Origin: an uncultured Fusobacterium sp.
Lineage (GTDB): Bacteria; Fusobacteriota; Fusobacteriia; Fusobacteriales; Fusobacteriaceae
DNA: 21,514 nucleotides
NCBI GenBank assembly: GCA_900543175.1
Contig: UQQO01000020.1
Span: forward strand, 1-21,514
Direction of reading: 5' to 3'
In this document: positions 1 through 7,560 of the stretch, piece by piece
Layout of the letters: every line of letters starts with the position of its first letter
Position numbering within the stretch: position 1 is the first letter of the stretch
The notes under the pieces: generated by a model
What the model saw: the letters and a program-made list of their open reading frames with translations, nothing else
What the model was told of the DNA's origin: nothing
Database searches by the model: none
Translations under genes and position numbers: made by a program

Positions 1-462
1 TACAGGTAATAGGTATCCATCTACTTTACTAAATTTTTTAAATCTGATTTTTACTCCATCTTCTAAAATCAATTCTCCTATTTTAGAAGCATAGTATTTT
101 TTTCTAAAATCTTCATTTTCCTTTTCCTGTTCAAAGATATAGTTTATAACCTTAATTATTCTATTTTCATCAGCATTTACCTTTTCATGTGTTACTTGTT
201 CAAACAATGGTAAATACACTATTTTTTCATTTTGGTTGTAAATATATATCTCTCCCTTATTCAATTCAGGAATAACTATCTCTTTTTTAATCTTATCTGG
301 GATTTGAAATTTAATATTATATTCTGTTTTTCTATTCTCTTTATTTAATATAATCTCCTCTTTTGTTAAAAATTCAAGAGTTTTAATATCTGAAATACTT
401 TTTTCTTTAGATAAAGTTAATGTTGTCATCAATAAAAAAAGTAAGATTAATAATTTTTTCAC
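1..462 (-). CDS. Exported protein of LolA-like type, 3' end outside window
   Basis: The first 154 codons are in the window and the rest runs off the left edge. It starts with GTG, which shares one base with the mreC stop (TAGTG). AGGAG lies five bases upstream inside the end of mreC, so translational coupling is likely. The N-terminus is a Sec signal peptide: KK followed by a hydrophobic run LLILLFLLMTTLTLS, with likely cleavage before KEK. The mature part is charged and beta-rich. A segment with the pattern PELNKGEIYIYNQNEK then YLPLFEQV resembles the LolA / outer-membrane lipoprotein sorting fold, in which a short 'G-x-x-Y-Y' strand precedes 'YLP'. That family assignment is from pattern memory and is tentative. 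Its place behind mreC fits an envelope function. Sure: gene, start, export. Unsure: family. Confidence 0.75.
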   Translation of the reverse strand, partial: MKKLLILLFLLMTTLTLSKEKSISDIKTLEFLTKEEIILNKENRKTEYNIKFQIPDKIKKEIVIPELNKGEIYIYNQNEKIVYLPLFEQVTHEKVNADENRIIKVINYIFEQEKENEDFRKKYYASKIGELILEDGVKIRFKKFSKVDGYLLPV

Positions 463-1286
463 TATTTCTCCTTTTCTTCCTTTGGAACTATTACAAGTAC
501 TTCATTCAGATTTAAAATATCTAAGTCTGTTTTTATCTTTATACTTCTAAAGATTTGGCTCTCATCTTGGTCAATTTCAGAGATATAACCTACATATAAT
601 CCCTTTGGATAGATCTCACTTATTCCAGAAGTATATACCTTTTCTCCTAATTGAAGCGTATTTTCAAAAGTATTTGGCTCAAAATATAGTTCTCCAGTCC
701 CTTCGTCACTACCCTTAGCAATTCCAAGCATCTGACTTTCAGTTAAAACACTTAAATTGAAATTTTCTCCTGTAACCATATCAACTAAAGAGTAATCTTC
801 ATAAACTTTACCTATCTTTCCAATAAGTGTCTTTCCTGCTAAAACAATCATATTTTTTTGCATTCCATCTTTTGTCCCTAAATTTATATAGAATCTTTCA
901 TACAAATTACTAGGACTTCTAAAGTTTACCTTAGCTACCTTTAGATCTAAAGCTACTGTTTCTTTCATTTTAAGTAACTCTTGTAATCTTTTATTTTCTT
1001 CAGCTAGAGTCTTATTAAATTCTATTGCCATATCTAGCTTTACATTTTTATTTTTTAATTTTCTATTTTCTTCTAAAATACGTTTATACTCTGTAACTGC
1101 ATATGAAGTCTCTTTAAAATAGTTTCCTGTATTATATATAGTTCTCTGAATTGGAAAAAAAACTGTTCCAGCTTCATCTACTACATTATTAATTACACCT
1201 CTAAAAAAAAATAAAATTAAAATTATACAAATAAATAAAATAAGTATCTTTGTTTTTTTTCCTGAAGTTTTATCATTTTTTAACAT
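462..1286 (-). CDS. mreC: Rod shape-determining protein MreC
   Basis: MreC is the bitopic inner-membrane protein that links MreB filaments and MreD to the peptidoglycan elongation machinery through its periplasmic part. The 274 residues show a short basic cytoplasmic tail (1-12), one membrane helix (about 13-29), a coiled coil rich in E/K/L (about 62-107), then the beta-rich MreC domain with the family signature LGTKDGMQKNMIVL near 135-149 followed by GKTLIGKIG. The length is normal for the family. Its start overlaps the end of the M20 peptidase gene by seven bases, and its stop overlaps the next gene by one base. Together these make a tightly packed operon. No mreB or mreD is in view. Confidence 0.93.
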   Translation of the reverse strand: MLKNDKTSGKKTKILILFICIILILFFFRGVINNVVDEAGTVFFPIQRTIYNTGNYFKETSYAVTEYKRILEENRKLKNKNVKLDMAIEFNKTLAEENKRLQELLKMKETVALDLKVAKVNFRSPSNLYERFYINLGTKDGMQKNMIVLAGKTLIGKIGKVYEDYSLVDMVTGENFNLSVLTESQMLGIAKGSDEGTGELYFEPNTFENTLQLGEKVYTSGISEIYPKGLYVGYISEIDQDESQIFRSIKIKTDLDILNLNEVLVIVPKEEKEK

Positions 1287-2395
1287 TTAGCTAGTTCCTT
1301 TGCTATTTCAAGTGTCAATTTAGACATTTCAACTAAATCATCAATTTTGATATACTCCTCTGTTGTGTGTACTTTTGACATACCTACAGCTAGGTTTATA
1401 GCAGTATACCCCTTTGCATTATAGACATTTGCATCACTTCCACCACCAGAAGATTTTAACTCACATTTTAAATTGATATTTTCACAAGCTTTTTTCAAGT
1501 GACTAATTATCTCTAAATTCTCATCTAGTTTGAATCCTGCATACCCTTTCTTTACATTGTTTATTAATTGAGCTCCAAACTCCTTTGCAATCTCTTCAAA
1601 AATATCATTAGTCTCTTTTAATAGATTATCAAGTTTTTCACCATCAAAACTTCTAGCTTCATACATCATTGAGATTTCTGGCATAACAATATTTACAGCT
1701 TCTCCACCTTTTACTATACCAATATTTGAAGTTGTTTCCTTGTCAATTCTTCCTAATCTTAATTTTGATACAGCATGAGCAGCTACTGTAAAGGCATTTA
1801 TTCCATCTTCTGGATTTATTCCTGCATGAGCTGGTTTACCAATAATTTTTATCTCTCCTTTTGCAGAATGAGGAGCTTGAACTATTGCCTCTCCTGGCTT
1901 TCCACTTGAATCAAGAATATATGCAAAATCTGGTGAATATTTTTCTATTTCAAAAGCTCTAGCACCACGTAGTCCTATCTCTTCAGCAATAGAGAAAACT
2001 ACTATAATTTCTGGATGCTCAAGATTATTCTCTTTTATCACTCTAAGCATCTCTAAAATAGCAGCTATACCACCTTTATCATCTCCACCTAAAACAGAAG
2101 TTCCATCAGTTTTTACAATTTCATTTTCTATTATAGGAGTTATTTTTTCACAAGGTAATACTGTATCCATATGTGAACTAAAAAGAACTTTTTTCTTATT
2201 TGGAGCTCTTAATATTCCAACTATATTTCCACAATTTCCTCCATTTTCTTTTCCTGCATTATCTTCATAAACTTCTAACCCTAACTCTTTTAGTGTTTTT
2301 AAAAGATAATCTCCTATCTCTCTCTCTTTTAAAGATGGAGATGAAATTTTTACCATATCTATAAATCTAGAAGTTACCTTCTCTCTATTAACCAT
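1280..2395 (-). CDS. M20 family metallopeptidase, PepT-like
   Basis: Cytoplasmic di-zinc exopeptidase of the M20 family, closest in length (371 aa) and motifs to the PepT-like branch. It probably trims short peptides. Visible metal and catalytic residues: H75 and D77 in SSHMDTV, the bridging aspartate D105 in LGGDDKGG, the catalytic glutamate pair E138/E139 in AEEIGLRGA, D162 in ILDSSG, and the C-terminal metal histidine H343 in VHTTEEY. The dimerisation (lid) domain spans roughly 180-290, and GGGSDAN (317-323) is also typical. The start is supported by AGGAGG four bases upstream. It is the first gene of the operon with mreC. No functional link to cell shape is evident, and the exact substrate cannot be read from the sequence. 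Confidence 0.9.
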   Translation of the reverse strand: MVNREKVTSRFIDMVKISSPSLKEREIGDYLLKTLKELGLEVYEDNAGKENGGNCGNIVGILRAPNKKKVLFSSHMDTVLPCEKITPIIENEIVKTDGTSVLGGDDKGGIAAILEMLRVIKENNLEHPEIIVVFSIAEEIGLRGARAFEIEKYSPDFAYILDSSGKPGEAIVQAPHSAKGEIKIIGKPAHAGINPEDGINAFTVAAHAVSKLRLGRIDKETTSNIGIVKGGEAVNIVMPEISMMYEARSFDGEKLDNLLKETNDIFEEIAKEFGAQLINNVKKGYAGFKLDENLEIISHLKKACENINLKCELKSSGGGSDANVYNAKGYTAINLAVGMSKVHTTEEYIKIDDLVEMSKLTLEIAKELAKC

Positions 2396-2438
2396 CGCTC
2401 CTCCTAATAATCCATTTTTTAATACTATCTTTCCTATA

Positions 2439-2467
2439 ATTATAATATATTGTGCTTTTTTTGTAAA
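2439..2467 (-). promoter_or_regulatory. Promoter of the peptidase-mreC operon
   Basis: A sigma70-type promoter on the minus strand: TTTACA (2462-2467), 17-bp spacer, perfect TATAAT (2439-2444). It lies about 45 bp upstream of the peptidase start. The remainder of the 267-bp gap (2396-2662) holds the lipoprotein terminator and AT-rich sequence with a weak CTACATT/AATGTAG inverted repeat (2549-2589). No further gene is seen there. Confidence 0.75.
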
Positions 2468-2620
2468 GTGTAAGTAGTATATTTTTCTAAATAATTGGAA
2501 AAGTATATCATTTTTTTATACTATCATCTTTTCTTCTATACTAAAAAACTACATTGTCTATCCTAGTTTCCTAAAATATCTAAATGTAGCTTAATTTTTA
2601 TAATTTATTTATATTAATAA

Positions 2621-2658
2621 AAAAATACTGAAAAGAAAAAATTCTAATCAGTATTTTT
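2621..2658 (-). terminator. Rho-independent terminator of the lipoprotein gene
   Basis: Perfect 11-bp inverted repeat (2621-2631 with 2648-2658, core AAATACTGA) with a 16-nt loop, starting five bases past the stop codon. On the minus strand the distal arm ends in a long U run. Confidence 0.8.
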
Positions 2659-2662
2659 CTAA

Positions 2663-3346
2663 TTACTTCATATATTTTTTTATCTCATCCTTACTAAACT
2701 TAAACACAGGCATTCCACTTGAGTATGGAGCAAGATCATAAAGAGGAAATACAAATTTTACACTATCTCCTTCAAAATATATCACAGCATTTTTTATATT
2801 TACCTCTGGATTTTCAAAAAATATAACTTCCTCTCCATTGATATTTTTTACTCTCTCTTTATTTTCAATAGCATCATTTATCTTCATCTCAAAATAACTT
2901 TGAGCATTATCGTTGAAGAAACTTTCAAAATTAATAAGCTTTAGATCTTTATCTAATAAATTATATGTTTCTAAAGTTGTATTTCCATGAGCTCCCCCAG
3001 TATAAGTATATCTTTTTACAACTATTGAAGTTATTCCAAAATCATTTTCTTTTACTTCATAACTCATCTCTGCTTCGTAAGGTACACTTGGTTTTATCTC
3101 TCCTGTACTTTCTAAAAGTTCATCAATTATAAGTCTAGCATTTTCCTGTAAAGAAAGATTGAAATAAGATATATCCTCACTTTGTACATTTAAAATTTGT
3201 GGGATAACTAAATTGTATTTATAATTATTTGTTGCTCCCTTATACTCTAACTTCTCAATTTCTTTCTCTTTTTCCTTTTCTTTTTCAATACCACAAGCTG
3301 TAAATAACAGCATTAACAATATTATTACTCCACTTAATTTTTTCAT
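2663..3346 (-). CDS. Lipoprotein with DUF4163/DUF3298 (RsiV-like) domains
   Basis: A 227-residue exported lipoprotein. The signal sequence MKKLSGVIILLMLLFTAC ends in a lipobox with lipidated Cys18. It is followed by a charged KE-repeat linker (about 22-31), as in many membrane-anchored proteins. The mature domain contains GGAHG (117-121), and the C-terminal part reads PLYDLAPYSSGMPVFKFS. Both are hallmarks of the DUF4163-DUF3298 pair found in RsiV-type anti-sigma factors and in PdaC deacetylases. No anti-sigma cytoplasmic helix or polysaccharide deacetylase domain is present, so this is a stand-alone sensor or binding domain of unknown ligand. In related RsiV this fold binds lysozyme, but that activity is not inferable here. 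The ribosome-binding site is GGGTGA about five bases upstream. The gene is monocistronic. Confidence 0.82.
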   Translation of the reverse strand: MKKLSGVIILLMLLFTACGIEKEKEKEKEIEKLEYKGATNNYKYNLVIPQILNVQSEDISYFNLSLQENARLIIDELLESTGEIKPSVPYEAEMSYEVKENDFGITSIVVKRYTYTGGAHGNTTLETYNLLDKDLKLINFESFFNDNAQSYFEMKINDAIENKERVKNINGEEVIFFENPEVNIKNAVIYFEGDSVKFVFPLYDLAPYSSGMPVFKFSKDEIKKYMK

Positions 3347-3379
3347 CCTTCATCACCCAATTATTTTATTACACCATAT

Positions 3380-3408
3380 AATGTAATCTATTTTTCAAAA
3401 AAAGTCAA
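3380..3408 (-). promoter_or_regulatory. Candidate promoter of the lipoprotein gene
   Basis: TTGACT (3403-3408), 17-bp spacer, TACATT (3380-3385) on the minus strand, 34 bp before the start codon. The -35 box is good and the -10 box only partial (4 of 6). Confidence 0.5.
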
Positions 3409-3432
3409 AAATAGTTTTTTCTAAAAATAAAA

Positions 3433-3475
3433 AAGCTATTTAAATTAATATAAAAAATATCAACTTAAATAGCTT
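3433..3475 (-). terminator. Rho-independent terminator after the amidase gene
   Basis: Perfect 11-bp inverted repeat AAGCTATTTAA / TTAAATAGCTT (3433-3443 with 3465-3475) with a 21-nt loop, followed on the minus strand by a U-rich tail. It begins five bases past the stop. Confidence 0.78.
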
Positions 3476-3480
3476 ATACT

Positions 3481-4575
3481 TTATTTTACTATTATCTCTC
3501 TATATGGTTGAATCTTATATTTTTCCATTGATAATACTTGATAATTTACTTTTTCAAAATCTATCTTTTTCAAATCTATCTTTCTTATCTCACTATTATA
3601 CATAGTTCTATAATAAAACTCTCTATCTGTTTGGTTAATTGCAGTAGTCCATTGTGTGGCACTCTCTAACTCTTTTGGTACATCTTTTTTATTTTGATAC
3701 TCAACTCCTATTGGAATATCAAAATTATTCAATATTTGAAAAGCTTGTGTTACTCCTTTATAGCCATCCTCTGGTGTTGGTGTACTACTTAGATAGAAGA
3801 AAGCTCTTACAAATCTTGAGGGTGGAGTTATATCTCCAGGTAAACCCAAAGCCCCTGCTCCCATTCCAAATGAAAATAATTTTTGTCCATTGCCATCATA
3901 AGTAGCTACACTTCCTGGACGTAGATGAACATAGTTATTTAAATTAGTTGTTTGCCATTGAAAATCTGGTGAGTTTGTTACAACTCCAACTTTATTATCG
4001 TATATTTTTACTTCCCCATTATTTACTATCTCGATAACTATATTATTTCCCTTAGCATCTGATACTCTCCAGTGAGCAGTTGGTGAAACACTTCCATCAG
4101 CAAATACCATAACAGGTACTATTCTTATCTTATTAATGTTTTCTCTTACCTCATCTACTGTTGAAAAGTTAGATAACATCCAGCTTACTAAATTCATATC
4201 TGTTATAGATTCATTAGCTTTCTCTGGTAGATATTTTGATAAACTTCCATAATGCGGAAAGAAAAACATTCCAGCACTTAACCCTGCCTCATTAACTCCC
4301 TCACCAATGTAACTATCATCTACTAAAGAAGCTCCTACAAAACCATAGTGTCCTTTCCAAGAATAACCATTTTTACTATCAGGCATTATAGCTTGATATT
4401 TATAATCTCTTGGAGAGATAATAATATTACTTTTTAAAGCACTTTCTCCCCACTCAATTGTTCTTGCTTGTATCTGTTTATTATCCTTAGTTTTCAAAGT
4501 GATTCCAGTACAAGCTTCACTAATTTTTGCAGTTAAAAGCATAATACAACCTAATATTCCTATATATTTTAGCAT
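3481..4575 (-). CDS. Exported linear amide C-N hydrolase (choloylglycine hydrolase family)
   Basis: An N-terminal-nucleophile amidase of the family that includes bile salt hydrolases and penicillin V acylases. The start at 4575 is chosen because GAAAGGAG lies six bases upstream. The longer reading from 4602 has no ribosome-binding site. From this start, residues 1-21 form a signal peptide ending KISEA, and Cys22 follows directly. Signal peptidase I cleavage would therefore expose the catalytic Cys as residue 1 of a periplasmic enzyme. Other family positions are visible: R38 in ARTIEWG, N95 in GVNEAGLSAG, N201 in VTNSPDFQWQTTNLNN, and R254 in PSRFVRAFF. The aspartate of bile salt hydrolases after the arginine is replaced by E41, as in some exported homologues. 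Mature length (343 aa) fits the family. Substrate (bile salt, acyl-homoserine lactone, penicillin V) is undetermined. Confidence 0.9.
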   Translation of the reverse strand: MLKYIGILGCIMLLTAKISEACTGITLKTKDNKQIQARTIEWGESALKSNIIISPRDYKYQAIMPDSKNGYSWKGHYGFVGASLVDDSYIGEGVNEAGLSAGMFFFPHYGSLSKYLPEKANESITDMNLVSWMLSNFSTVDEVRENINKIRIVPVMVFADGSVSPTAHWRVSDAKGNNIVIEIVNNGEVKIYDNKVGVVTNSPDFQWQTTNLNNYVHLRPGSVATYDGNGQKLFSFGMGAGALGLPGDITPPSRFVRAFFYLSSTPTPEDGYKGVTQAFQILNNFDIPIGVEYQNKKDVPKELESATQWTTAINQTDREFYYRTMYNSEIRKIDLKKIDFEKVNYQVLSMEKYKIQPYREIIVK

Positions 4576-4641
4576 TCCTTTTCTCCTTTCAAATTTATTC
4601 ATTTACTATCTCTATTCAAAATTATTTTTCTTTTCCTTTAT

Positions 4642-5157
4642 TTATAATTTGATTAGATAGTATGGAGATAGTAGAGAATCTAAAAGAGGTTCTATTCCTA
4701 AAAAGCTTTTAAATTTTTCATATTCATTAAATCTTCTTTTTAGTGATTCTGTATTTATCTTATCTTTTATTCCTCTAATTAAGATATTTTTAGGAGTATG
4801 TTCCATATCAATAAACTCCATTACCTGTGTTTTATATCCACATAATTCTAAAGCTTGTGCTCTAAAAGCATCTGTTGCTAAAGATGTATATTTCTCAAAT
4901 AGTATTCCATGTTTTCCTATTGGCATCTCTTTATCAAAAAACTTACTATTTTTAGTGTTACTCATCTTTTCATTAAACTCATGTTGACAACAAGGTACTG
5001 CTAATATAGCCTTAGCATTTAACTCTAACCCCTTTAAAAGAGCATAGTCAGTAGCATTATTACAAGCATGAAGAGAGAAGATAATATCTACATTTTGTAA
5101 CTTGTCAAAATCTTTTATATTCCCAGTTAAAAACTCTAAATTTTCACATTTTAACTT
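4642..5157 (-). pseudogene. 3' fragment of SAM-dependent methyltransferase interrupted by IS110
   Basis: The C-terminal part (about 170 codons) of a class I methyltransferase. Its reading frame is open up to the junction at 5157 and runs into a TAG inside the IS. Directly after the junction it reads LKCENLEFLTGNIKDF and then VDIIFSLHACNNATDYALLKG. The latter is the motif IV/post-IV region of Methyltransf_32-type enzymes. Next come AVPCCQHEF and a C-terminal helical segment ending SPYYLIKL. An internal ATG at 4965 opens a 107-aa frame but has no ribosome-binding site and no domain start. It is not a gene of its own. Joining this fragment to the one at 6696-7409 gives a continuous protein of about 408 residues. 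The next gene (amidase) starts 66 bp further on. Confidence 0.88.
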
Positions 5158-5426
5158 GTATGATAAATATATAAAAATATTTATCTATACAACCTCCTTC
5201 GTTTATTTTTTATTCAATTTTGTTATATAATTTTATTAATGAAACTGTGGACTTTTTATTTTAATTTATTGAACTTTTTAGTTACTTTTTTAAGGAGACT
5301 ATTGCCACTGTTTTTTCTCAAATACTTATAGTTGGTTAGAATTTTATTCTTCATGTTTGCAAGAATGTATTGATTAAAACTTTGTAGATGCACAGTTTCT
5401 ATCTCTTAACTAAAGGATGTGATTTT
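5158..5426 (+). ncRNA. Candidate bridge-RNA region in the IS110 left end
   Basis: IS110 elements of this layout encode a bridge RNA in the non-coding left end, which pairs with target and donor DNA (established for IS621). Here the stretch holds a closing stem AACTGTGG (5243-5250) with CCACTGTT (5305-5312), enclosing about 54 nt that contain ATTTTAATTT (5258-5267). This is nearly identical to the left target half ATTTTAACTT (5148-5157). The one difference can form a G-U pair. A second hairpin ATTCTT/AAGAAT (5346-5351 with 5361-5366) has a loop ending in TGC, and TGCAAG could pair with the element's own left end CTTGTA. Matches are AT-rich and short, so boundaries and guides are only proposed. 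Confidence 0.45.
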
Positions 5427-6599
5427 ATGTTATTGTTAGGTATTGATATTGCTAAATTAAATCATGTTGCTTCTCTTGTTGATTCTTCTTCTGGAGAACT
5501 TATTTTTTCAAATTTTAAATTTCAGAATAATATACTTGGATTTTCAAGCTTACTTGAAAAAATTTCTAAATTCTCTATTAATGAAATTGTTATTGGTTTA
5601 GAATCAACTGGGCATTATGGAGAAAATTTTATTAATTTTTTCTTCCAAAAAGGTTTTAGAATTGCTGTTATCAATCCTTTACAAACTTCACATCTGCGCA
5701 AAGCAAATATTAGAGATTCTAAAAATGATAGATTAGATTCTATTAATATTGCTAGAGCTTTATTATTTGGAGAACATAGGTATATTTCTCAAAAAAATCT
5801 TACTAATTTTGCGCTTAAAAAACTTACTCGTTTTAGAAAAAGTTTAATTAAACAAAAAACTAAAACTAAAATTCAACTCGTTTCATTGCTTGATATTATC
5901 TTTCCTGAATTACAGTATTTCTTTAAATCAGGAGTTCATTCAAATGCTGTTTATACTCTTTTAAAAAAGTATCCTTCTACAGAAAAAATAGCTGCTTTAA
6001 GAGAAAAAACTTTATTCTCTATTTTGAACAAAGCTTCAAAGGGGCACTACAAAGAAGAACATGCTTTGCAATTAAAAAGTCTAGCTAAATCTTCTGTAGG
6101 TATTAAAGATACTTCTGTCTCTATGCATATACCTCAATTAATAGAGTTAATTGAGATGTTAGACAGCCAAATTAAATCTATCGAAAAAGAAATTAATTCT
6201 TCTGTTGGTGAAGAATCCCCTATTCTTACCATTCCTGGAATAAATACTGTAGCTGCTGCTTCTATTCTTGGAGAAATTAATGATATTGATAATTTTGATT
6301 CCTCTTCAAAATTATTAGCTTTTTCTGGTTTAGATCCAAAGATAAGGCAATCTGGAAATTTCAGCGCTTCATCATGCAGAATGTCTAAAAAAGGTTCTTC
6401 GTATTTGCGTTACGCTCTAATTTTTACCGCATGGAATCTTGTTAGAAATAGTGAGACCTTTAATAGATATTATTTAAGCAAAAGAGCTCAAGGAAAATCT
6501 CATTACAACGCATTAGGACATACAGCCCATAAATTAGTAAGAGTGGTCTATACATTGCTCAAGAAAAATATTTCATATCAAGAAAATCTTATTGTTTAA
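5427..6599 (+). CDS. IS110-family transposase (DEDD recombinase)
   Basis: 390-residue RNA-guided recombinase. Start at 5427 is taken because AAAGGA lies about eight to ten bases upstream and the protein then begins MLLLGIDIAKLNH, the usual N-terminus. An in-frame ATG at 5388 has no such site. The RuvC-like DEDD domain shows D7 (GIDIAK), E59 (GLESTGHYGE) and the D101/D104 pair in DSKNDRLDS. A helical middle (about 125-255) follows. Then comes the Transposase_20 domain, beginning LTIPGINTVAAASILGEI (about 267-284) and containing the serine-rich QSGNFSASSCRMSKKGS stretch (308-324), where the catalytic serine is expected. All key residues are present and the frame is uninterrupted, so the protein is probably active. 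Transcription runs opposite to the disrupted gene. Confidence 0.95.
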   Translation: MLLLGIDIAKLNHVASLVDSSSGELIFSNFKFQNNILGFSSLLEKISKFSINEIVIGLESTGHYGENFINFFFQKGFRIAVINPLQTSHLRKANIRDSKNDRLDSINIARALLFGEHRYISQKNLTNFALKKLTRFRKSLIKQKTKTKIQLVSLLDIIFPELQYFFKSGVHSNAVYTLLKKYPSTEKIAALREKTLFSILNKASKGHYKEEHALQLKSLAKSSVGIKDTSVSMHIPQLIELIEMLDSQIKSIEKEINSSVGEESPILTIPGINTVAAASILGEINDIDNFDSSSKLLAFSGLDPKIRQSGNFSASSCRMSKKGSSYLRYALIFTAWNLVRNSETFNRYYLSKRAQGKSHYNALGHTAHKLVRVVYTLLKKNISYQENLIV

Positions 6600-6695
6600 A
6601 ATTTTTATTAATTTGTAGTATTTTTAAGAGTTTTATGAACTCTAATTTTGTAATGCAGAAAAATCAAAATTAAATTTTCTTAAAATTTATCTTGA

Positions 6696-7409
6696 CTTTT
6701 CATAGTTGGTCTCTTTAGCAATATCATTACATTTTTTCATTACATCTTTCTTCAGGTCTAACCCTATTATCTCAAAGGTAAAATTTTTAATATCTTTTAA
6801 ATAATAATGAAGAGCAAAAGTTAAATATGATTTTCCACAACCAAAATCAACAAATTTTATATGATCTCCTATTAATTTTTTATTTTGTAACTCTCTAATA
6901 GTATCATCTATAAATTCAAGATACTTATTGATCTGTCTAAACTTATCATAACTATTTTTAAATACCTTTCCATCTTCTCCCATAACTCCTAATTTAATTA
7001 AAAATGGTACTGGAGTTCCATCTTCTATTAGATAGTTTTTCTTTTTATTATGATCTAAATCTTTTAATACCTTTGTGTTTTCACTTTTCTTTAAGTTAAA
7101 ATCTTGCTTTCCCTTTAAAATTTGATAATCTGCTCCATTGACGGAGATCAAAAGTTGTTTAAATCTCTCTAAAATATCTGAAATTTTAACCATAGCTGAA
7201 GCAAAACATATATTCTCATGGTAAGCTTTTTTATCTTTAATCTCTTCAAATTGTATAAAAATCTCATCTTTTATACGTACAGGTTTTAGATTAACCTTTG
7301 TATACTCAGACTTTTTATCCACTGGACTTGAAGCAATAGCCTTTATAAATATATTTTTTTCTATACTATCTTTAAAAATATTTTCAATATATTCTTTGTT
7401 TACTTTCAT
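6696..7409 (-). pseudogene. 5' fragment of SAM-dependent methyltransferase interrupted by IS110
   Basis: First 238 codons of the methyltransferase whose remainder is at 4642-5157. The open frame extends two codons (SR) into the IS before a stop at 6687. The start at 7409 has GAGG five bases upstream. The N-terminal third (1-135) is a family-specific region. The Rossmann methyltransferase core then begins with motif I, KFVDFGCGKSYLTFALHYYL (about 186-205), a SAM-binding glycine-rich loop with the DFGCGKS form seen in Methyltransf_32 proteins. Motif II lies in EIIGLDLKKDVMKKC. The fragment stops right after motif II, so it lacks the substrate side of the active site and should be inactive. The normal substrate of this family member cannot be told from the sequence. 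Confidence 0.88.
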
Positions 7410-7451
7410 ATTTACCTCTCTTATCTCTTAAATAATTTAACTTACACTTAA

Positions 7452-7480
7452 ATATTACCATAGGGAAAGTGATATGTCTA
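7452..7480 (-). promoter_or_regulatory. Candidate promoter of the (broken) methyltransferase gene
   Basis: TAGACA (7475-7480), 17-bp spacer, TAATAT (7452-7457) on the minus strand, about 43 bp before the start codon. It is back to back with the promoter of the ATPase gene on the other strand. Confidence 0.5.
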
Positions 7481-7488
7481 TTATTTGA

Positions 7489-7554
7489 TTGACAAAAGAA
7501 ATAAAGTATGTTATATATTTGATATAGGGTATAGGGGTATAATGTATAAGGAGG
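7489..7554 (+). promoter_or_regulatory. Promoter and possible metal-responsive operator of the P1B ATPase gene
   Basis: Perfect -35 TTGACA (7489-7494), 17-bp spacer, -10 TATATA (7512-7517). Between the expected transcript start and the ribosome-binding site AGGAGG (7549-7554) lies the tandem TATAGGG (7523-7529), TATAGGGG (7530-7537), TATAATG (7538-7544). Direct repeats at this place are a plausible repressor site. A second TATAAT (7538-7543) lacks a matching -35. Confidence 0.6.
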
Positions 7555-7560
7555 AAATTT

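Larger units (their letters stand above)
5158..6698 (+). mobile_element. IS110-family insertion sequence, about 1541 bp
   Basis: Bounds come from the disrupted host gene. Both junctions carry ACTT (5154-5157 and 6695-6698), so the edges are uncertain by up to four bases and the element length is 1541 bp. There are no terminal inverted repeats of the DDE type, as expected for IS110. CT inside the shared ACTT fits the dinucleotide core typical of the family. The left non-coding end is long (about 270 bp before the transposase start) and the right end short (about 96 bp), which is the IS110 rather than the IS1111 arrangement. The extreme left end folds as a hairpin (5158-5190: 13 bp with one bulge). 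The right end has a small AGAGTT/AACTCT hairpin (6627-6643). The element is inserted in the orientation opposite to the host gene and looks intact. Confidence 0.9.

Noticed and set aside
2549..2589. Second terminator or small RNA in the peptidase-lipoprotein gap
   Set aside because: It has a 7-bp stem with a 27-nt loop, no promoter upstream, and lies just behind a good terminator. Too weak to call.
3481..4602. Longer amidase start at 4602
   Set aside because: The ATG at 4602 has no ribosome-binding site and would put nine charged residues before the signal peptide. The start at 4575 has GAAAGGAG at the right distance.
4642..4965. 107-aa frame as an independent gene
   Set aside because: It has no ribosome-binding site at 4965, and the frame is open further upstream to the IS junction. 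It is the tail of the broken methyltransferase.
5388..5426. Transposase start at 5388
   Set aside because: It has no ribosome-binding site and adds a non-family N-terminus. The start at 5427 gives the usual GIDIAK position.
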